DNA from: Alitta virens
Lineage: Eukaryota; Annelida; Polychaeta; Phyllodocida; Nereididae
Assembly: GCA_932294295.1 (NCBI GenBank)
Contig: OW028580.1
Location: forward strand, 37,872,336-37,936,335
Reading direction: 5' to 3'
DNA length: 64,000 nucleotides
The position numbers and the translations under genes are program-made. The notes below the pieces were generated by a model. The model was not told where the DNA came from, searched no databases, and saw nothing but the letters and a program-made list of their open reading frames with translations. Below are positions 42,701 to 57,700 of the stretch, one piece after another. Numbering within the stretch: the first letter of the stretch is position 1; the number at the start of each line of letters is the position of its first letter.

Positions 42701-45700
42701 CCTCAGCTGGGATCTAGACAGCAGAACAAAGCATTGCAATGAACAATGACTGGACTCAATGAGTGACCTAGATATTTAGGCACTGATAACCACCCCCCTC
42801 GATCCAGTAATTAAGGATTTTTACCCCCTTCTCTTTGACCCCTTGCCATTTAAAGAGGTCCTCCCCCTTCATTTGCATAATTCATTCATTATTTGCTTTA
42901 TGCACGTGCATCTGTGGTTAATAAATTAACCTAGTTTTTTTGTTTGTTAATTATATTGGTTTTCGGTCTAGGATTATAACCAAAAATACTAACACAACAT
43001 AATAAATTAATGTAAATAGTGCAAAATACAAATACACTTCTTTAGAATAGACATTATAACGGTATCATCAAATATCTGATATTTTAATTTCCTCAATATT
43101 TCACGGCTGACCTAGTTTCTGTGACATGATTGCATAAGCCCACAAATGACGGACCCAGTGTGCCAAGCACAAACAAACCATTGTCCAAATGGCCATTTCT
43201 ATGGTCACTGGGCATGCCATAAATATGAGAGTGCCAGAGCAAAATTCAGGCACATTCATTCCTCTAAGCTATACAACAACAGGGATCCATTGATCAAACA
43301 AAGTGGAAGATCCACAAGCCATAGATCAATGTTGAGGCTAATTGTACATGGAGTGCACTCTCTGCCACTCTAGCCACGTCATACACTGCTAGCAGCAAGG
43401 GCTTTGACCTGGCAGAAAGGGTCAGTTCTGGAGCTACTCAGACTAGTTCTGAACTATTTCTGAACTTAGAACTATTTCTGAACTTAGAACATCTACTGAG
43501 TATGATATTTCCCACAAGAGATGGTAGAGACTATGAAATGCCAAAATATTTAGGTGCAGAAGTGGAGAAAGTTGCAAGTTTTGGCAGATTGATTGAGAGC
43601 TGGGGAAGTGCGGAAAATCAAAGCGGAATGGAAATCTATCGAGATTGCCGTGGGAACGCTTTCCGATGTCAAAACATCATCGAAAATGTCCGTAAATATA
43701 TCTCGGTCCTTTCGCAACCTTGAAATACATCCTGCTCCAATTACAAAGTCATTCTTAACTGACAAATATCTTACTAGGAACACAATAGTAGACGTAGAAA
43801 CCAAATCGCAAGACACGGTGACTTTGATGGGTCTCAAAGTCATTGGCTAGAGGAGTGTGAAGTCACTCCCTGGAAGTAACAATTAGCACCTTAAGTCAAT
43901 AGCCAAAAGCTATTAGACTGAAATGACTCAATCTGGAGTCATTCGAAGGTCAAAAGAGAAAAAGTCACACAAAGAATGACCAAAGACTGTCCTCTCAGAC
44001 CGAATGACCTTTACAATCATTTCCTGCTGACCCTTAGTGACCTGTGGCCAGTGTGAAGGTAGCACAACTAGCTTGACCACTTCATAGGAGTAATTCAATG
44101 TCTCTTAAGCAGCAGCTGAAAGTATTGATACTACTTGAATGAATCTCAGAAGAAAAGAGGATTTCTTTTGGCAATAAAACTGGATAAATTGTATACCAGT
44201 AGTTCCTTCCCTATAGAACTTATAAATACCATAAACTCTATAAAATACCAGAATCAAATACTATTCTCAAATACAGTACACTTGATCCAATATTATTACA
44301 ATAAAAAGCATTTTTAAAATCACAAACAACAAATCAAGCTTAATTTGACTGTTTAAGTAAGGATTTGGAAATACAAATACATTTTTGGCAATTTAAATTA
44401 ATATTTACTCAGTGTTCTATATAAAATAATCACAATTTACACAATATTTGTTTACTGTGGTTTTACAATGCACAAGCCAGTGCTGCCACAGAATGAACTT
44501 TTTAAAACTGATTTTAATTACCAGTGCAAAAATAGTATTCCAAACATTTCCTCCACAGGAAATAGCCCCGCGTTACATATTCCGGTATTTGGAGCAAGCT
44601 TGGGCCTGCATGTTTGGCTAAAATTGGCCCATATATATCTATGACATCAGATGATTATTCTATTGATCATCAGATCATGTGGTTTGCCATTGTGACGTCA
44701 CAAACCACAACAGAATAAACAAGCCTCATGTCCTGATTAATCATATTTACACTGAAGGTACATGATTGCAATCACGTTATATTAACCCATTCAAGGTTAT
44801 TTATACATGATTTTTTGTGGTATTTTCTACACACATGCCAATGTCACTAATTCCACAACTGCTTACATCATACATTGCAGAGTCAATAACTAAATGTTTC
44901 CCTTTCCCAAAGATATTACAGTGCATTATGTGGAAGGTTGTTTGCCATTATATTATTGTCCTTTATCGGGTTAAAGTCATAATGTAGATTGTCGACATTT
45001 CGTGAACTTGGTGACATTTCTGTTTGGATCCAGATTTAATTTTTTTTTTTCTGATAGTCACAATAAGTGCTTTGTTGAAAGGATTCATAAAATACAGGCA
45101 CTTTAAAAAGACTCTAAAGACAGGATATATGCCTCAAAACCTAAAAGTCATTCGGGTTTTCGCTTCTCCGGGCTTACGGACGACAGGAAATTCAGGTTGT
45201 GCATACCAAGTTTTTGCAAATGCACATAGCCTAGAACAAAATGAATGCATAGGGCATGAAATAGACCAGTCTGTGCAGTTCCCAGTGTATAATATGATAT
45301 ATATGGCCTTCTCGGGGTCATATTTTATCCAAAACCTGCAAAAAGTAGACTGAATTTGGTTAGAACAACGACAGGACTAACATTTGACCATCTTCACTGT
45401 AGACACATGGCAATAAAATGACCAATCACACCCTTATAAGTGCCACGATGACACTGGTCAGCACCACCATGGATTGACACTGGTCTGCACCACCAAGGCA
45501 GTGGTCACTTTTAGTGGTCAGTAGTGGACACTGTCCACTGGTAGGTAGGTAGGTAGGTAGGTACTAGGTAGCCTAAGGGCAATGCTCCTTACCTATAATA
45601 TGATGACCACTCGCTGTGACCTGTGGCTATCACACCCACATTCCAAAATGACCATTAAAACCTCATCAATCAATCAGTTTTGCCTCTGTCATTCACACGT

Positions 45701-48700
45701 TCACCTTCAAAGCGATTTCTCTGAAGGTGTGTACTTCGAAACTACTTCCATTGTCATACGCCGTCTCCGAGTAACACTATCTACTGTGCAATATATGTGT
45801 GCTATTTAATAAAACATGTGCCATAAATAGTTTAAATACTGCCATATATTAGTGAAATTTGGCAATTAATTGAGCATTTGTATCATTCTACATATTGCAC
45901 TCCCCACTGAGCCCAACACCAATATATTAACCCAGATTTATAATGATTTATTAATACACACCATAAATAAAATTTGACAGAAATAAACTATTCAATATAT
46001 TAACCTAAATTAATCCTATCTCACCGGATATCAGGTGACATTGATACTGTTATATAAGGACCATGATCTCATCACTGAAAGTCCCCCACTGCACAACCAC
46101 ATGGTTCTACAAGTACTTTCATTACCATGGACGTGTTCATTATTAATAATTATTTTGCAATAGCGTTGAGTAATTTCCCTATATGAACCACTGTACCCAT
46201 AAATGTACATAGTCTAGGTACTAATGTATGATTTTTGACCCATTCAGTCTGATTATCATTATCTTTATCTATAATAAATGGAAGTTATCATTAAATAGTA
46301 TAACATTATAGGAAATTATTGAGAAACAATATAACATTATCGAAACCATTTTGAAACAGAATATAACACTATTGGAAACTATTGAGAAACAATACAACAT
46401 TATTGAAAACATTTTGAAACGGTATAAAATTATCGAAACCATTTAGAAACAGTACAACATTATATTGGACACTATTTAAAAACTGTAATAACATCACTGA
46501 AAACTAGACAATGCAAGTCCTAAGATGCCAAAGTATCTATAGGATATAAACTTCAAAGGAATTAGAGTATCTTTTATCTGATTACTGGGTACTATCTACA
46601 CTACTTTTTTTTTTTGGTCTGACATTTGGCATCAACTGGTTTTTCAGCCACTTTAAACAGAACTGCCCCTCTCAAAGAAAGTGCATCCCTAGAGTCTGTT
46701 AACCCAGTGAGCGATAAACGGTGTATGTGACAAAGTAGCTAAGGCCTTTCAAGTCTATTTGATTAATTCAGAGGTGTGCACGTGGGTAGGGAGATGTCTA
46801 CCGATCAAAGAAACCCAGAAGTGCCCTAAGGCTGAGATAGACTCATCTGGTCTCACTGAACTACATTCACTCTATCCAGGCTGTAATTGGGGCATATGCC
46901 CTAAAAATGCACAGTATCATAAACTGTATATAGTGTAAATAGTTACAAAATGGCACCGATATACTTAAAGACTATATCTATCCGATAATTGTATTTAAGT
47001 TAATGATTTAGATTTTCGTCAATGTGTGCAGAATTTAACTTAAAATATTATATTTATTGCAATTGTCTCAACACAACTCAGTAAATATATTCCATGTGTC
47101 CCTTACTTGACAGTGTGATCATTCGAATCCTGTATTATATCAGAAAGGACACAATTTTTAATTAGCGCAGTATCACTGTTCCCACCCTATAATCAGGAAC
47201 TTTGGAACAGTCATTGATCCTCTTGAAGTACTTTAAATTCAATAGTCTTGTAGGACTGTATCATCATTGTTCGGAATCAATCATTCGTACATAAGCGATC
47301 AATCATTCGACGACAAGGTATCTTTGCTGAAGTACTCAATCACGGGTAATTACGGTTTCCAGAGAATTATTCACAAAACACTTCATGGTGTAATTGTAAG
47401 TGTACAAGGAAAATGACAGATTATGTGCAGTTTCCAAACATAAGGCTAATGAGAGAGATACATCTCAATTCATCACTCCACTCAGCATGTAGCGGAAAGA
47501 GAATGAAGTTCATAATTTCAAAGAGCTCTCCTGAAGCCAGCTTTCCTAGTTTTATGTACATGCTATCCCACTGTATCTTATCTTCTTCTCAATTTAAGCT
47601 ATAGTGTATTCTATACTACACAGTACAGTAAAAAGGGACCTCACTGGAGTTAAAATCAATCACAGAAGTGTCCAGTCTCAAAGACAGGCGTTCCGACCAA
47701 GGATTCGAACCCACAACCTCTCGAAAAAGAGGAGAGTCCTGTACCCTATATACCAAAAGAAACCACTATTTAGAACAGAAAATCAACAGACTTCCTATAA
47801 AAATATACCAAATAATAATGATATCAATTAACCACAATGGGCCATAAATTGCCATTAATTCCTAAAATCCAAGTATTTACATGAATTATCATGGTTAAGT
47901 GCTCTTAAATTTTAGCAATTACGTGCACTAGCCATGTTTATCAGCTGTGTGTCTGTACACTGCACTATATTTCTCTTCCCTCCCACTGCTATAAAAATAC
48001 ACCAGCTAATTTGACAACAAGGTGTATTTCCACTATTTTGGAGACAGCTTATTTGATGTGTGGCTGTTATACAAAGAGACTATTTGTTTTGTGTATGGTC
48101 TAGGCAGGTTGACATTTGGGATTAGGCAACTGTTACATTTTTACACCGGGGTTATTTGGAGAGCTATAGAGCTAGTCATGCCAAGCTAGAAATGATTTTG
48201 ACTGGAGAAAAATAAGATAGGAGAAAAAGGCATAATGTGCAAAAAAATGGCATTTAAAAAAAGACCAGCAAAATGATGGTGAGCCAGCTGTACTATTTGT
48301 CAAATGGGTTTATCAGGGATGGGAGGCTGGTGCAGGGTTAGCATCCTGCAGGGGAATTGCTATGTCCTGCAGGGACCTGCAGTTATCATTTAACCCACTC
48401 AGAGCAACTATCTTGTATCTCCTGTTAACAGACATAATTAAGCAAAATATGTAGTATGTTATTTATGAGTCATACGCAGTCTGCACAGGGCAATGAGTGC
48501 AAATCCTTGTAATTATTCATAAATATATATATATTGTAATTTGCATAGTGCCAATCCTTGTCAGAGCAATTATTCATAAACATATTGTTGATCAATAAAA
48601 TACATTACTTAATGATCATTTAATGATGTAGATTTGCATCAACTTTCAGTAAATGAAATATCAAATGATTTATTGGTTGATCAGTTAAAATGTAATCATT

Positions 48701-51700
48701 TTGCTACAATATTTCTTATTGAAGGGTAGTTGAAAATATCATATTTCTTCCCAAATAAATATGAACACTGATATGACCAATTAAAATAAAATTGCATAAT
48801 CATGGTATATAAATACAAACTTGGACAAGTAGAGTTATCAACAGCACCAATGACTGATCAGTGAGCACGAAAATTGTCTTGCTCTAAGAGAGATACAAAT
48901 ACACTAAGTGAGATAAACTGTTTTAGCCCGGACCAAGGTCTATATTGTAACAGATCTGAGTGTGTCATTCTACCTCAGCTGGATGCAGGTTTATGATGAT
49001 GAAGATGGTGTTTCTGCCTTGCCTCTGCATAGAAAGCAATCAAGAAGAGTGCTTACATATCAGTACATCAACAGCTAAGGGTGTTTGCATTATGACCCAG
49101 ATCTGATACAGATATTTTGTCATAACTGGCATAATATGCTAAGTAATACACTTAACCCCAGGGGCTGTATGGGATGCAATACAAAACTAAGTCAATGTTT
49201 TTGCAGTAATTGGGATAATATTTGATTGAGGTTTGCACTACATTCCCGATTAAGATGAAAATTTCATATATGGGAAGAAATATCAGCGAAATTGTCATCG
49301 AAAGAAAATTGAGCATTTTACCGTAATTCGCTTCATTATCCGAACCTAAAATTGTGAAGTTTTCTTTGAGAAAGTAATTACAAAGATATCTAACCACATT
49401 TCGCTGTAGTGAGCTCAAAAATAGCATCATGTTCATGGCGATACTTTCATCGCATGCATTTAATTACTTCTCTGACCTTTCGTAATTAACCGCATGACTG
49501 CCATTGAACTAATTTAAATCTGCACTAATTACCATGTATATTAATATCATATTTTCCACTAATAACTGAACCTCATCCACTCACAACTTCAGCGCAAATC
49601 TTATGCAATCTTATAATAATTATTATACAATAAAAATTTGGATCAGATTGGCTTCATTACGTAAGTAACTTTAAATACTTTTTAGCAGCAGCACTAAATT
49701 TGATTTTGCACTAGCTTTTATTTATAGCATGGCAAATGCATGTAATATAAAGCAATTAATCCCTAACTTTATTTTCTATTTTACAGAGTGCACTCCATAG
49801 GACCTAATCTGGTAGTAAATCTGGTAGTAAATCTGGTAGTTAATCTGGTAGTTAATCCGATAGTAAACCTGGTAAATCTGCTAGTAAAACAGCAAAAGCT
49901 GGCTAAGTGGTACACATGAGAACTGAATCAATGGATGCAAATTTCTCTAATGTTATTTGCTCAAGGTTCTCCTGAGCAGGGCTTATGTTGAAGTCTAGCT
50001 CCGAGCCGTAGGGAATTTCTGGTAATAGTGTACAGCGCATCTTCGATTAAAGACCACTTCGCTGTAATGACCACCCACAAATTAAGACCACCTAATTGTA
50101 TTACTATCATAATGATCATATACTGACTCGATTAAACGGCCACCGCCCATAAAGTTCTCCCTGCATCAAACGAAACCTAAAATGTTACCACAGCCTCACC
50201 ATTAAGCCCACATCACAATTAAAACCACCAAATATTGGTTCGAATAGTATTCTCAAAATATTACCTCACTAATGAGACCACCTCACCATTAAGGTCAGTA
50301 AGTTAAGAACTGCACAAGAGATGGTCCTAATAGCTAAGTGTCATCCTATAGTGGTGACCATCATGTGACCACCTCACTAATAAGACCTCACATTTGAATA
50401 TATTTGGATCCAAACAGTATTCTTGCTAATTGCTAATAGTATTTTGTCTCATGATAAGACTTTATTGTAGTGATATTTCACTATGAATGGTCTTAATTGT
50501 GAGATTTCATTGTATAATACAAATTACAATGGACTTAGTCCACTCTTAGATGACCATATGCAAGTCTATTCAGCTGTAGGTCATCCGAGGTACTCAGGAA
50601 ATATCCATACTTGTCAATAATAATGTATGTCCAACCTGGTACATTGGCTGCGGATATAATAGAGCATACATTAATTGCTACTCATGTGTGGTATTAATGT
50701 GCACCTACAAAAGGTGTCCATTTCTACATAAGTATCGTACAAATAAAATACATATTTATAACTTTTGTTCGAGTAGTTGTTTTCGTGTATTTAAGGACCA
50801 ATTTCCAAACTAATTTCTGCACTGTATTTACTATTTATATATTGAATTATTTTTGCAAAAAGGTCATGAATTTGACACACGTGTATGAAAATTATTAAAT
50901 GTCCACATCTAAAATTAAATTTCTGTTAAAATCAATTTAGGACAGAAACTATTATTAATGGCCATTTAATTCAAACCTACATTCCCTATATCTTTTCACA
51001 CGAAATACACACAATACTTGATAGACAGTTTGATCCTCTCTGGATCTCACTCATTTACTTTCACCATGGTAACAGAGGCCAACACAAACAGTGCACAACA
51101 ACTGACGACGTCACTAGTCTATGTTGTCTTCTGTGGGAAATTCCTGGAGCATAATAGGCTTTCATAACAGCATGGGATGGTCAATAGAAATTGGCCATGC
51201 TTAGGACTGCAGTACTGGGGGATCAAAATAACTGATCCACAGGCAGCCTGTCCTCAACTGACCCTCCTTCGGAGAGTTCAATGATCAGGCCAGGAAGACC
51301 TTGAAATAAATACAGCACTAAATTGTACTTATTCGGTTAGCGTTCTTATTAAGAGTAATATTTTTCAGGCAGCGGAAAAACATTAATAAAAGTAATAAGT
51401 TTATAAGAAATCGAACCGGGTTTAATGAAATCGGCCAATGATTTACACGATTAACATCCAGCGTTTAATCAACATAATACGTTAATAAAAAATTGCCTTG
51501 CAATGAAAGTAGTTTTCTGAATTTCAAATTCAAGTGAAATGCACTGGCAAATAAAACGTGCAATTACATACATTAATTATTAATTTGAAATTGAAATGTT
51601 GTAATCATTGAGAAAATCTGTTTATCATTAATATTCCTGCAAGGTCAATGGCTTCATTTCCACTTTTTTTAAAACCTAATAAATTCAATACAATAATAAT

Positions 51701-54700
51701 TAAAATTCGAGGATTCAAATTACTCAATTAATTTAAAGGCTAATATCTTTAAAGGCTAATATCCTGCTCTAATTTTCCAGTTTTGGTAAATTCATGACAG
51801 TGACTTGAACTGGGTTACATAATCAGTTTACCCCAATTTTGAAGTCAGGCACAGACAAAGTTGAAAGAACCTAATCGACATTTCCTGAACATGCATTGTA
51901 TAATTAATGACATTAAATTCAGGTAAACAGACATATTTTGATTATCAGCACAAGGAAGAAGCTAAACATTTTATCATGTACAGATATGAAATTCCAATAT
52001 TTTCCTCATGTCCCGGTTTTTTTATTCCTGGTATTTAACAATGGCAATTAACCAATAATCCTGGATATATTATCCACCGAATTGAATCATCCTGCATGAG
52101 ATAACAGAATTAAAATAATTTAAATCATTTTGTCGATACAGAAATACACTGAAACTTTAACTTATATATTATGACCACACTGAATGAAGATCACAAGAGC
52201 TAGTATTTCGACTAAATTGAAACATGAGCTATTTATAATCTGATCTTGGTCTACAACATACTATATAGTATAGTATAGTATAGGTCAATTTAGTCATATA
52301 TATAATAAGAGCAACATTGTATTAAATTATATGGTCTTAATGGCCAGGTTAAACTTAGGAATATTTATTTTAAATATTCCTAGTTTAAACAATTCTTTCA
52401 TTAAAGCGAAACTTGCGCTCACAATGGCTCAGCCAACAAGGGACCCTTTATTGACCTCAGCTTCTCCATGCAGAACATTGGCTAATGAGATAGGCTGAAA
52501 ACAACCCAAGCTACAAGGATGGATATCAGAAATATTGTTCAGAAATCAGTGTTTGACCAGTAAGACAAACCACTAGGGAGTGCTAGATATTGATTGCTAG
52601 ATTGAACTATCTCCTAACAGCTCATTTGAGAGTTTGTAATGTGCCCTGGTAGGTTTTGTACGAATGCAACTATCTGACCATGAAATAACCTAGTGATGGC
52701 ATAATGATAATTTATGTCAAAATATTTGTGCAGTGCAACTATATATATCCTAAATGATATTAATTTAATCATCAATGAGTTGTAACATCTTAGTTTACAC
52801 TACAAATCTGAGCTATTTCTGGATTTCCTTATAATAAATCACCCAGGCGAGGTGAAGGAAAACTAGGTCATGGCACCCTGACAAATCTGCAGGGGAGTAT
52901 GGTCATGGCAGAGGTTGTTTGTGCATTAGTTCCTACTGACCCCATTGAGGGCGCCACCGTGCAGAGGCAGAAAAGAGGTCATGCCCTAGTTGTCAGTAGC
53001 CCTGTGTGATATCTGTAGACCACGCCCATTTAGTGGGGCTACTACGTGGATTTCTGCACCCCCAAACATGTTTCAAGTTTCTAGTCGTAAAATGTATGTA
53101 CAAAGAACTTGATTTGTCAGTTTTGAAAGTGTCGAAATCCCTGCAAATACTTAAGACATTCTTAGCCGCATTTTAGAAGGGTGTTAGTGACATAATTTAC
53201 ACTGCAATATATCAAATTTTTTATTTATTATTTTATTTTATTTATTTTTCACTATATGAATTTAATTTCAATTTAATTTAACTAGCGTCTTTTCCCTTTT
53301 ATTTATAATGTAAGGGGTGTGCACAATTTTACAGCTTTATAGTAAGCTAGTGCACATCCCCCACAGTATGCTAATGTCATTTATTGTTTATGTAATGCAC
53401 TAACCGTATTGAAATACTACATACTGTGAACAAATAAAACATCTAAACATCTAAAACTAACTTGGTTACTAACAGAATATTAACATAACATTGCACACAG
53501 AGATCTTAACATTGAAGCTGGCACCATGTTACCTATGTGATCTACCGTAGCAAAACAACGTTTCCCTCGCACCCCACATGTTCTCTGTTACCCCATTCCA
53601 CAAGGAGCGAATTACCCTCCCCCCCCCCCCTCTCAAACTCCCGCCCCTAGATTTGCATAGCACTAATACTTGACTAAAGAGGTGTCGGGGATGACAAAGA
53701 AACCCCCCCAGACGCACCCCTGTTAATATCACTTGTGTTTTTTGCCCTAAAGCTGCTCTTTGACATTCGGGGGTAATTGCTGGTACCCCATGCCATATAC
53801 AGTTAGCACTTTGCAAATAAGAAAGAAATTTAATCTACAAACGAATTAAATGCAGTTAAACGAGCAATACTATTTAACCCCTGAATTGTCACATGCAGTA
53901 CATAATGTACAGCTACCAGTACAGATACCAGTTCTACTGTTACAATAGAATAAATGTACCTTGTTGCTCATTGCTGTATCAAATAAGTTGCTTTTGATGT
54001 CATGGTACAAAAGGGCTTTGATGTTAAATTCACCGTGCATCAAATACATTACTGAGCCATGCTAACTGTAAAATCAACCATTGCTAATAGCTAAATGACA
54101 GTGTAATAACTATTAACAGTTTTGCCCAACAAAACTGGGCATGTAGTAGCCTAATTGCACTTAATTCAAGCCTGGATTTAAAATATAAGGTGGTAATATT
54201 AGAATATCACTGTAATTGCAATCATATAGTCTCACAGCTTGGATGAACTAGTTCATCCAAGCTTACAGTTTGCACTCAAAATCACTTAATCATTTCAAAA
54301 TACTGTTTAATTCAAACTAATATATATAAGATTTATATTGCCTAACTTTAGGGCACCAATTTCTTTATTTCAAAATTATTCACAGATAAAGGCTTTTGTT
54401 TAAACATTTAATCTGCCTGGGAGGTTTTTATTTGTTGTTTATGTGCATTTTTGGGGTTTTCGGGCCAAAAAAAAGCAAATAAATCTGCAAATTTTTGGTG
54501 TTATGCCAAACAAACGTCAGAATGACTCACGGATGACCACTGTCCAGATGAACAGTTTGACCAGTTGACCAGCTGCCCAGCTGTTGCTGTGTTGATTAGA
54601 ATAGTAAATGATGTAACCTGGGAGGTCTACTTGTCAAATTTACATATATGGGTTCATTATTATTGCAACCAAGTTTCTTTTAATTCAATGTGAATCTCAT

Positions 54701-57700
54701 GATAATTCTATGACGATTCTATGATAATTCAGAATTGAGGACATAATCACATAACAGATATTATCTTTGATATTAAACTAACAATTTAATACCTAGGACC
54801 CAATTTAATACCTCAGACCACCCACATTTAAGACCACCTCGCTGCTGACTACTAAAACCCCACTCTCAGCTTTTATAAGACCACCTCACTATTAAGAATA
54901 ATCTGGTCTGAACTGTATTATCATGTCACTATTAAGACCACAGGTAAGAGCAGTTAATTTGCATTTAATATGGTCCTCAAAACGAGGTTTTACTGTATTC
55001 ATACCCTACATTATCACAAGAGCTGTTCATAAAAGGTGTAAAAGTAAATAATACTGCATATCTATAGATAATATCATATTGTGGTTGCCAAACTTGCTTA
55101 ATAACACACTAGCAGAACACTTTACCAGGACACTCAACCTCATCAATCATCCATAGCAGCATCCCTGTCAGCTGCTGATGTGCACTGATGATTATCATAA
55201 ATAAAACATATCGAGTTTCTTATCACATTATGCCAGCTAGCTACATGCTACAAGTCTCCAATGCTGTTTACATCTATGGTAGATAACATTTAATTTAATT
55301 TATATGACATTTTAGAATTGTATCATATTGCAATTAACTGTCCTATATGGTTTCATAATGTATTGGGAATTTTCATTTCTTTAATAATTTCCCTTTAATA
55401 ATCAACAAACTCTTGTCAGATATTACAATTAAGTGTTAAATACTGAACTTTCGTTAAAAAAGGGTATAGATATAATCAGGAAATAATAATGATAACGAAA
55501 CTTGTATTTCATATGCAATTTTGTTATGCACAGACTTCAGCTATACAAATTTATCTTGAATGAGCCTAGACTAAAATTCAATAGCTTAAAATGCATTAAA
55601 TATGGCAGAACATGTCAGACATATGCAATACTTAAGACAGGTGACATGCTGTGTATATGTTAAGATAAATTCCCATATGATAGAGAAATTTTTAATATAT
55701 TTAAAATCATCAATTACTTGATTGATTTTTCTCAAGAATACATCAAAAAGGTGTTTTACCCATGAGACAAATCACCTGTGAAAACTAAACTGTCCTAATT
55801 GCATTGCACTGCAGAAAAGTACAGCCCTCCCACACAATGCTAATTTGCTATGCTGCATACATTAGACAAACATTGGTTGCCAGGCCACAGCAGTATGGCC
55901 CAGACAATTTGCTGAGCACTAGTCTGTGCTAAAATATGTTACCCAGAAGTTAATTTAAGGAAGTATTACTAGGAGACTTTTTTGTACGCGCAATCAGCTA
56001 TGTTGGCGAAATTGTGGATTTTACCAGAATTACAGAGCTCTAGTATTGTGGTCAAAACAACTACATTTGTATGTCACCCCTGGATTTCATATTGTCCTGA
56101 TGTCAGCCTTGGTATAAAAAACAAGGCATTTAGACATAAAATATAACACGTGTACAAATAGTAGACAGACTCAAGACTCCTGGTACCATGACAGAAAAAA
56201 ACTGCCCTAAACAACCCATCTAAAGCAAGCAAATACATGTGATATTTAGCTGGCTGTAGATAAATAAATGAATGATGTGCAAGGCACAGGAATAGATTCT
56301 ATGGGGGTTGTTGAATCATATGGTGTTTGTGAATGCCCCCAGACTATTGGCAAAACAAGGGCCTACTATTTTCTATTGAACACTAATGGATGTATGAGAT
56401 AATATAAATCATTTGTATAATCAATGTACAGAAAGTAGATATTAGGCCTACTTCACTGACTTGAAACAATGTCATACTTGCTATGGTGGTATCTACTGAA
56501 ACCTACAAGTAATAGTAATAATAGTCATTGTTGGTAAGGAGTATTATAATAATGAGTATTACCTAAATAGTATAAAAGACATGTCACATGTATCTATAGA
56601 GCTGACATAACTGAAAGTGGACTATTAAACTTAAGTCTTGAGGTGTTCTTATAGCATAGGGGTAATGGGTTATAATCGCTCCAATGAACACCCCTATAGT
56701 TGTTCCTGTGTCACTTGTTGCCCTTTGGAGGGTAAAGGGCATACCCTAAAAGAAAGGGAACCTGTCCACCTGGCCCAAGCTCAGCACCAGGTGGCAGGGC
56801 AACCAACCAATTGCAAGACTGCCAACCAAACACCGAAAAAATGACACCTATTCAACCATGTCAGGTTATTGATTGAGAGAAGCTATTTGCTCACGACCAG
56901 ATCCACCTGCCAAAATAGACACTGAAAAAATCTGTGCACAAAATGGGGGAATTTATGGGAAATTTTGTTAATTTCTAGTGCAAATTCTACTGTACTTCAC
57001 ACTATTTTGCAAGAAACTTGCAAAAATCAGTTTAAATCACTCGCATATGATTCGTATGTAACCGAATTGTTTTAAATGAAATACATGACGTTTCGCACGT
57101 TTTCGACTTTTACTAGCGCTTTCGAACTTGTCAAAAGTCAGCAAAAATACCATGCAAATTGTGGTATAATAGTGAATTGCATGCTTTCCATAGTCCCCAT
57201 AGTGAGTTTTATGATCACAACTGCTAGGTTTTTTCTCAGTACATTTGCAAAACTTAGACTGAGCCCTGCCAAAAACCTTTGAAAAACAAGGCAGACGGGA
57301 ACAATACTTCTGTTGGCAAAGAGTCTGCCACAAGTTGAATGAAACCAGGTTAAGTTGTAAAATGGATGCAGTAGAGGGCACAGGAAACTGTCATTACAGA
57401 TAGGAATGCATTAGTGGGCAAAAAACAATACACTTGTGTTTCTACTGTAAAAATGCTACAACCTAATAAGTTATATACAGAAGTGCTTTTTAAAGGGTTT
57501 TTACATTGGAGGTCACAAGAGCCCGATCCAGGGATACAGTTTCATGATACCAATAAACAAATATGTCAACAGAGCCAAAGTGTCTACCATCTACAAGTCT
57601 AGCCAAGACCTGACCCCATATTCCTGAACCATTTCCCACTCACTTCCCCTTTGCATTAGAAACAAACATAAAAGTGACCTTTTTTGCCCTAATGTTGCCA

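Noticed and set aside
43502..43850. Coding segment open in three frames on both strands
   Set aside because: Plausible-looking peptides but no family recognised, no splice-site pair that makes a gene model, and openness in several frames suggests a chance lack of stops.
45024..45353. 109-codon plus-strand frame with hydrophobic start
   Set aside because: No domain recognised, and the start lies in a T-run that produces the Phe-rich stretch.
53529..53816. 95-codon minus-strand frame
   Set aside because: Contains a translated poly-C run (Gly-rich) and no recognisable domain; probably repeat-derived.
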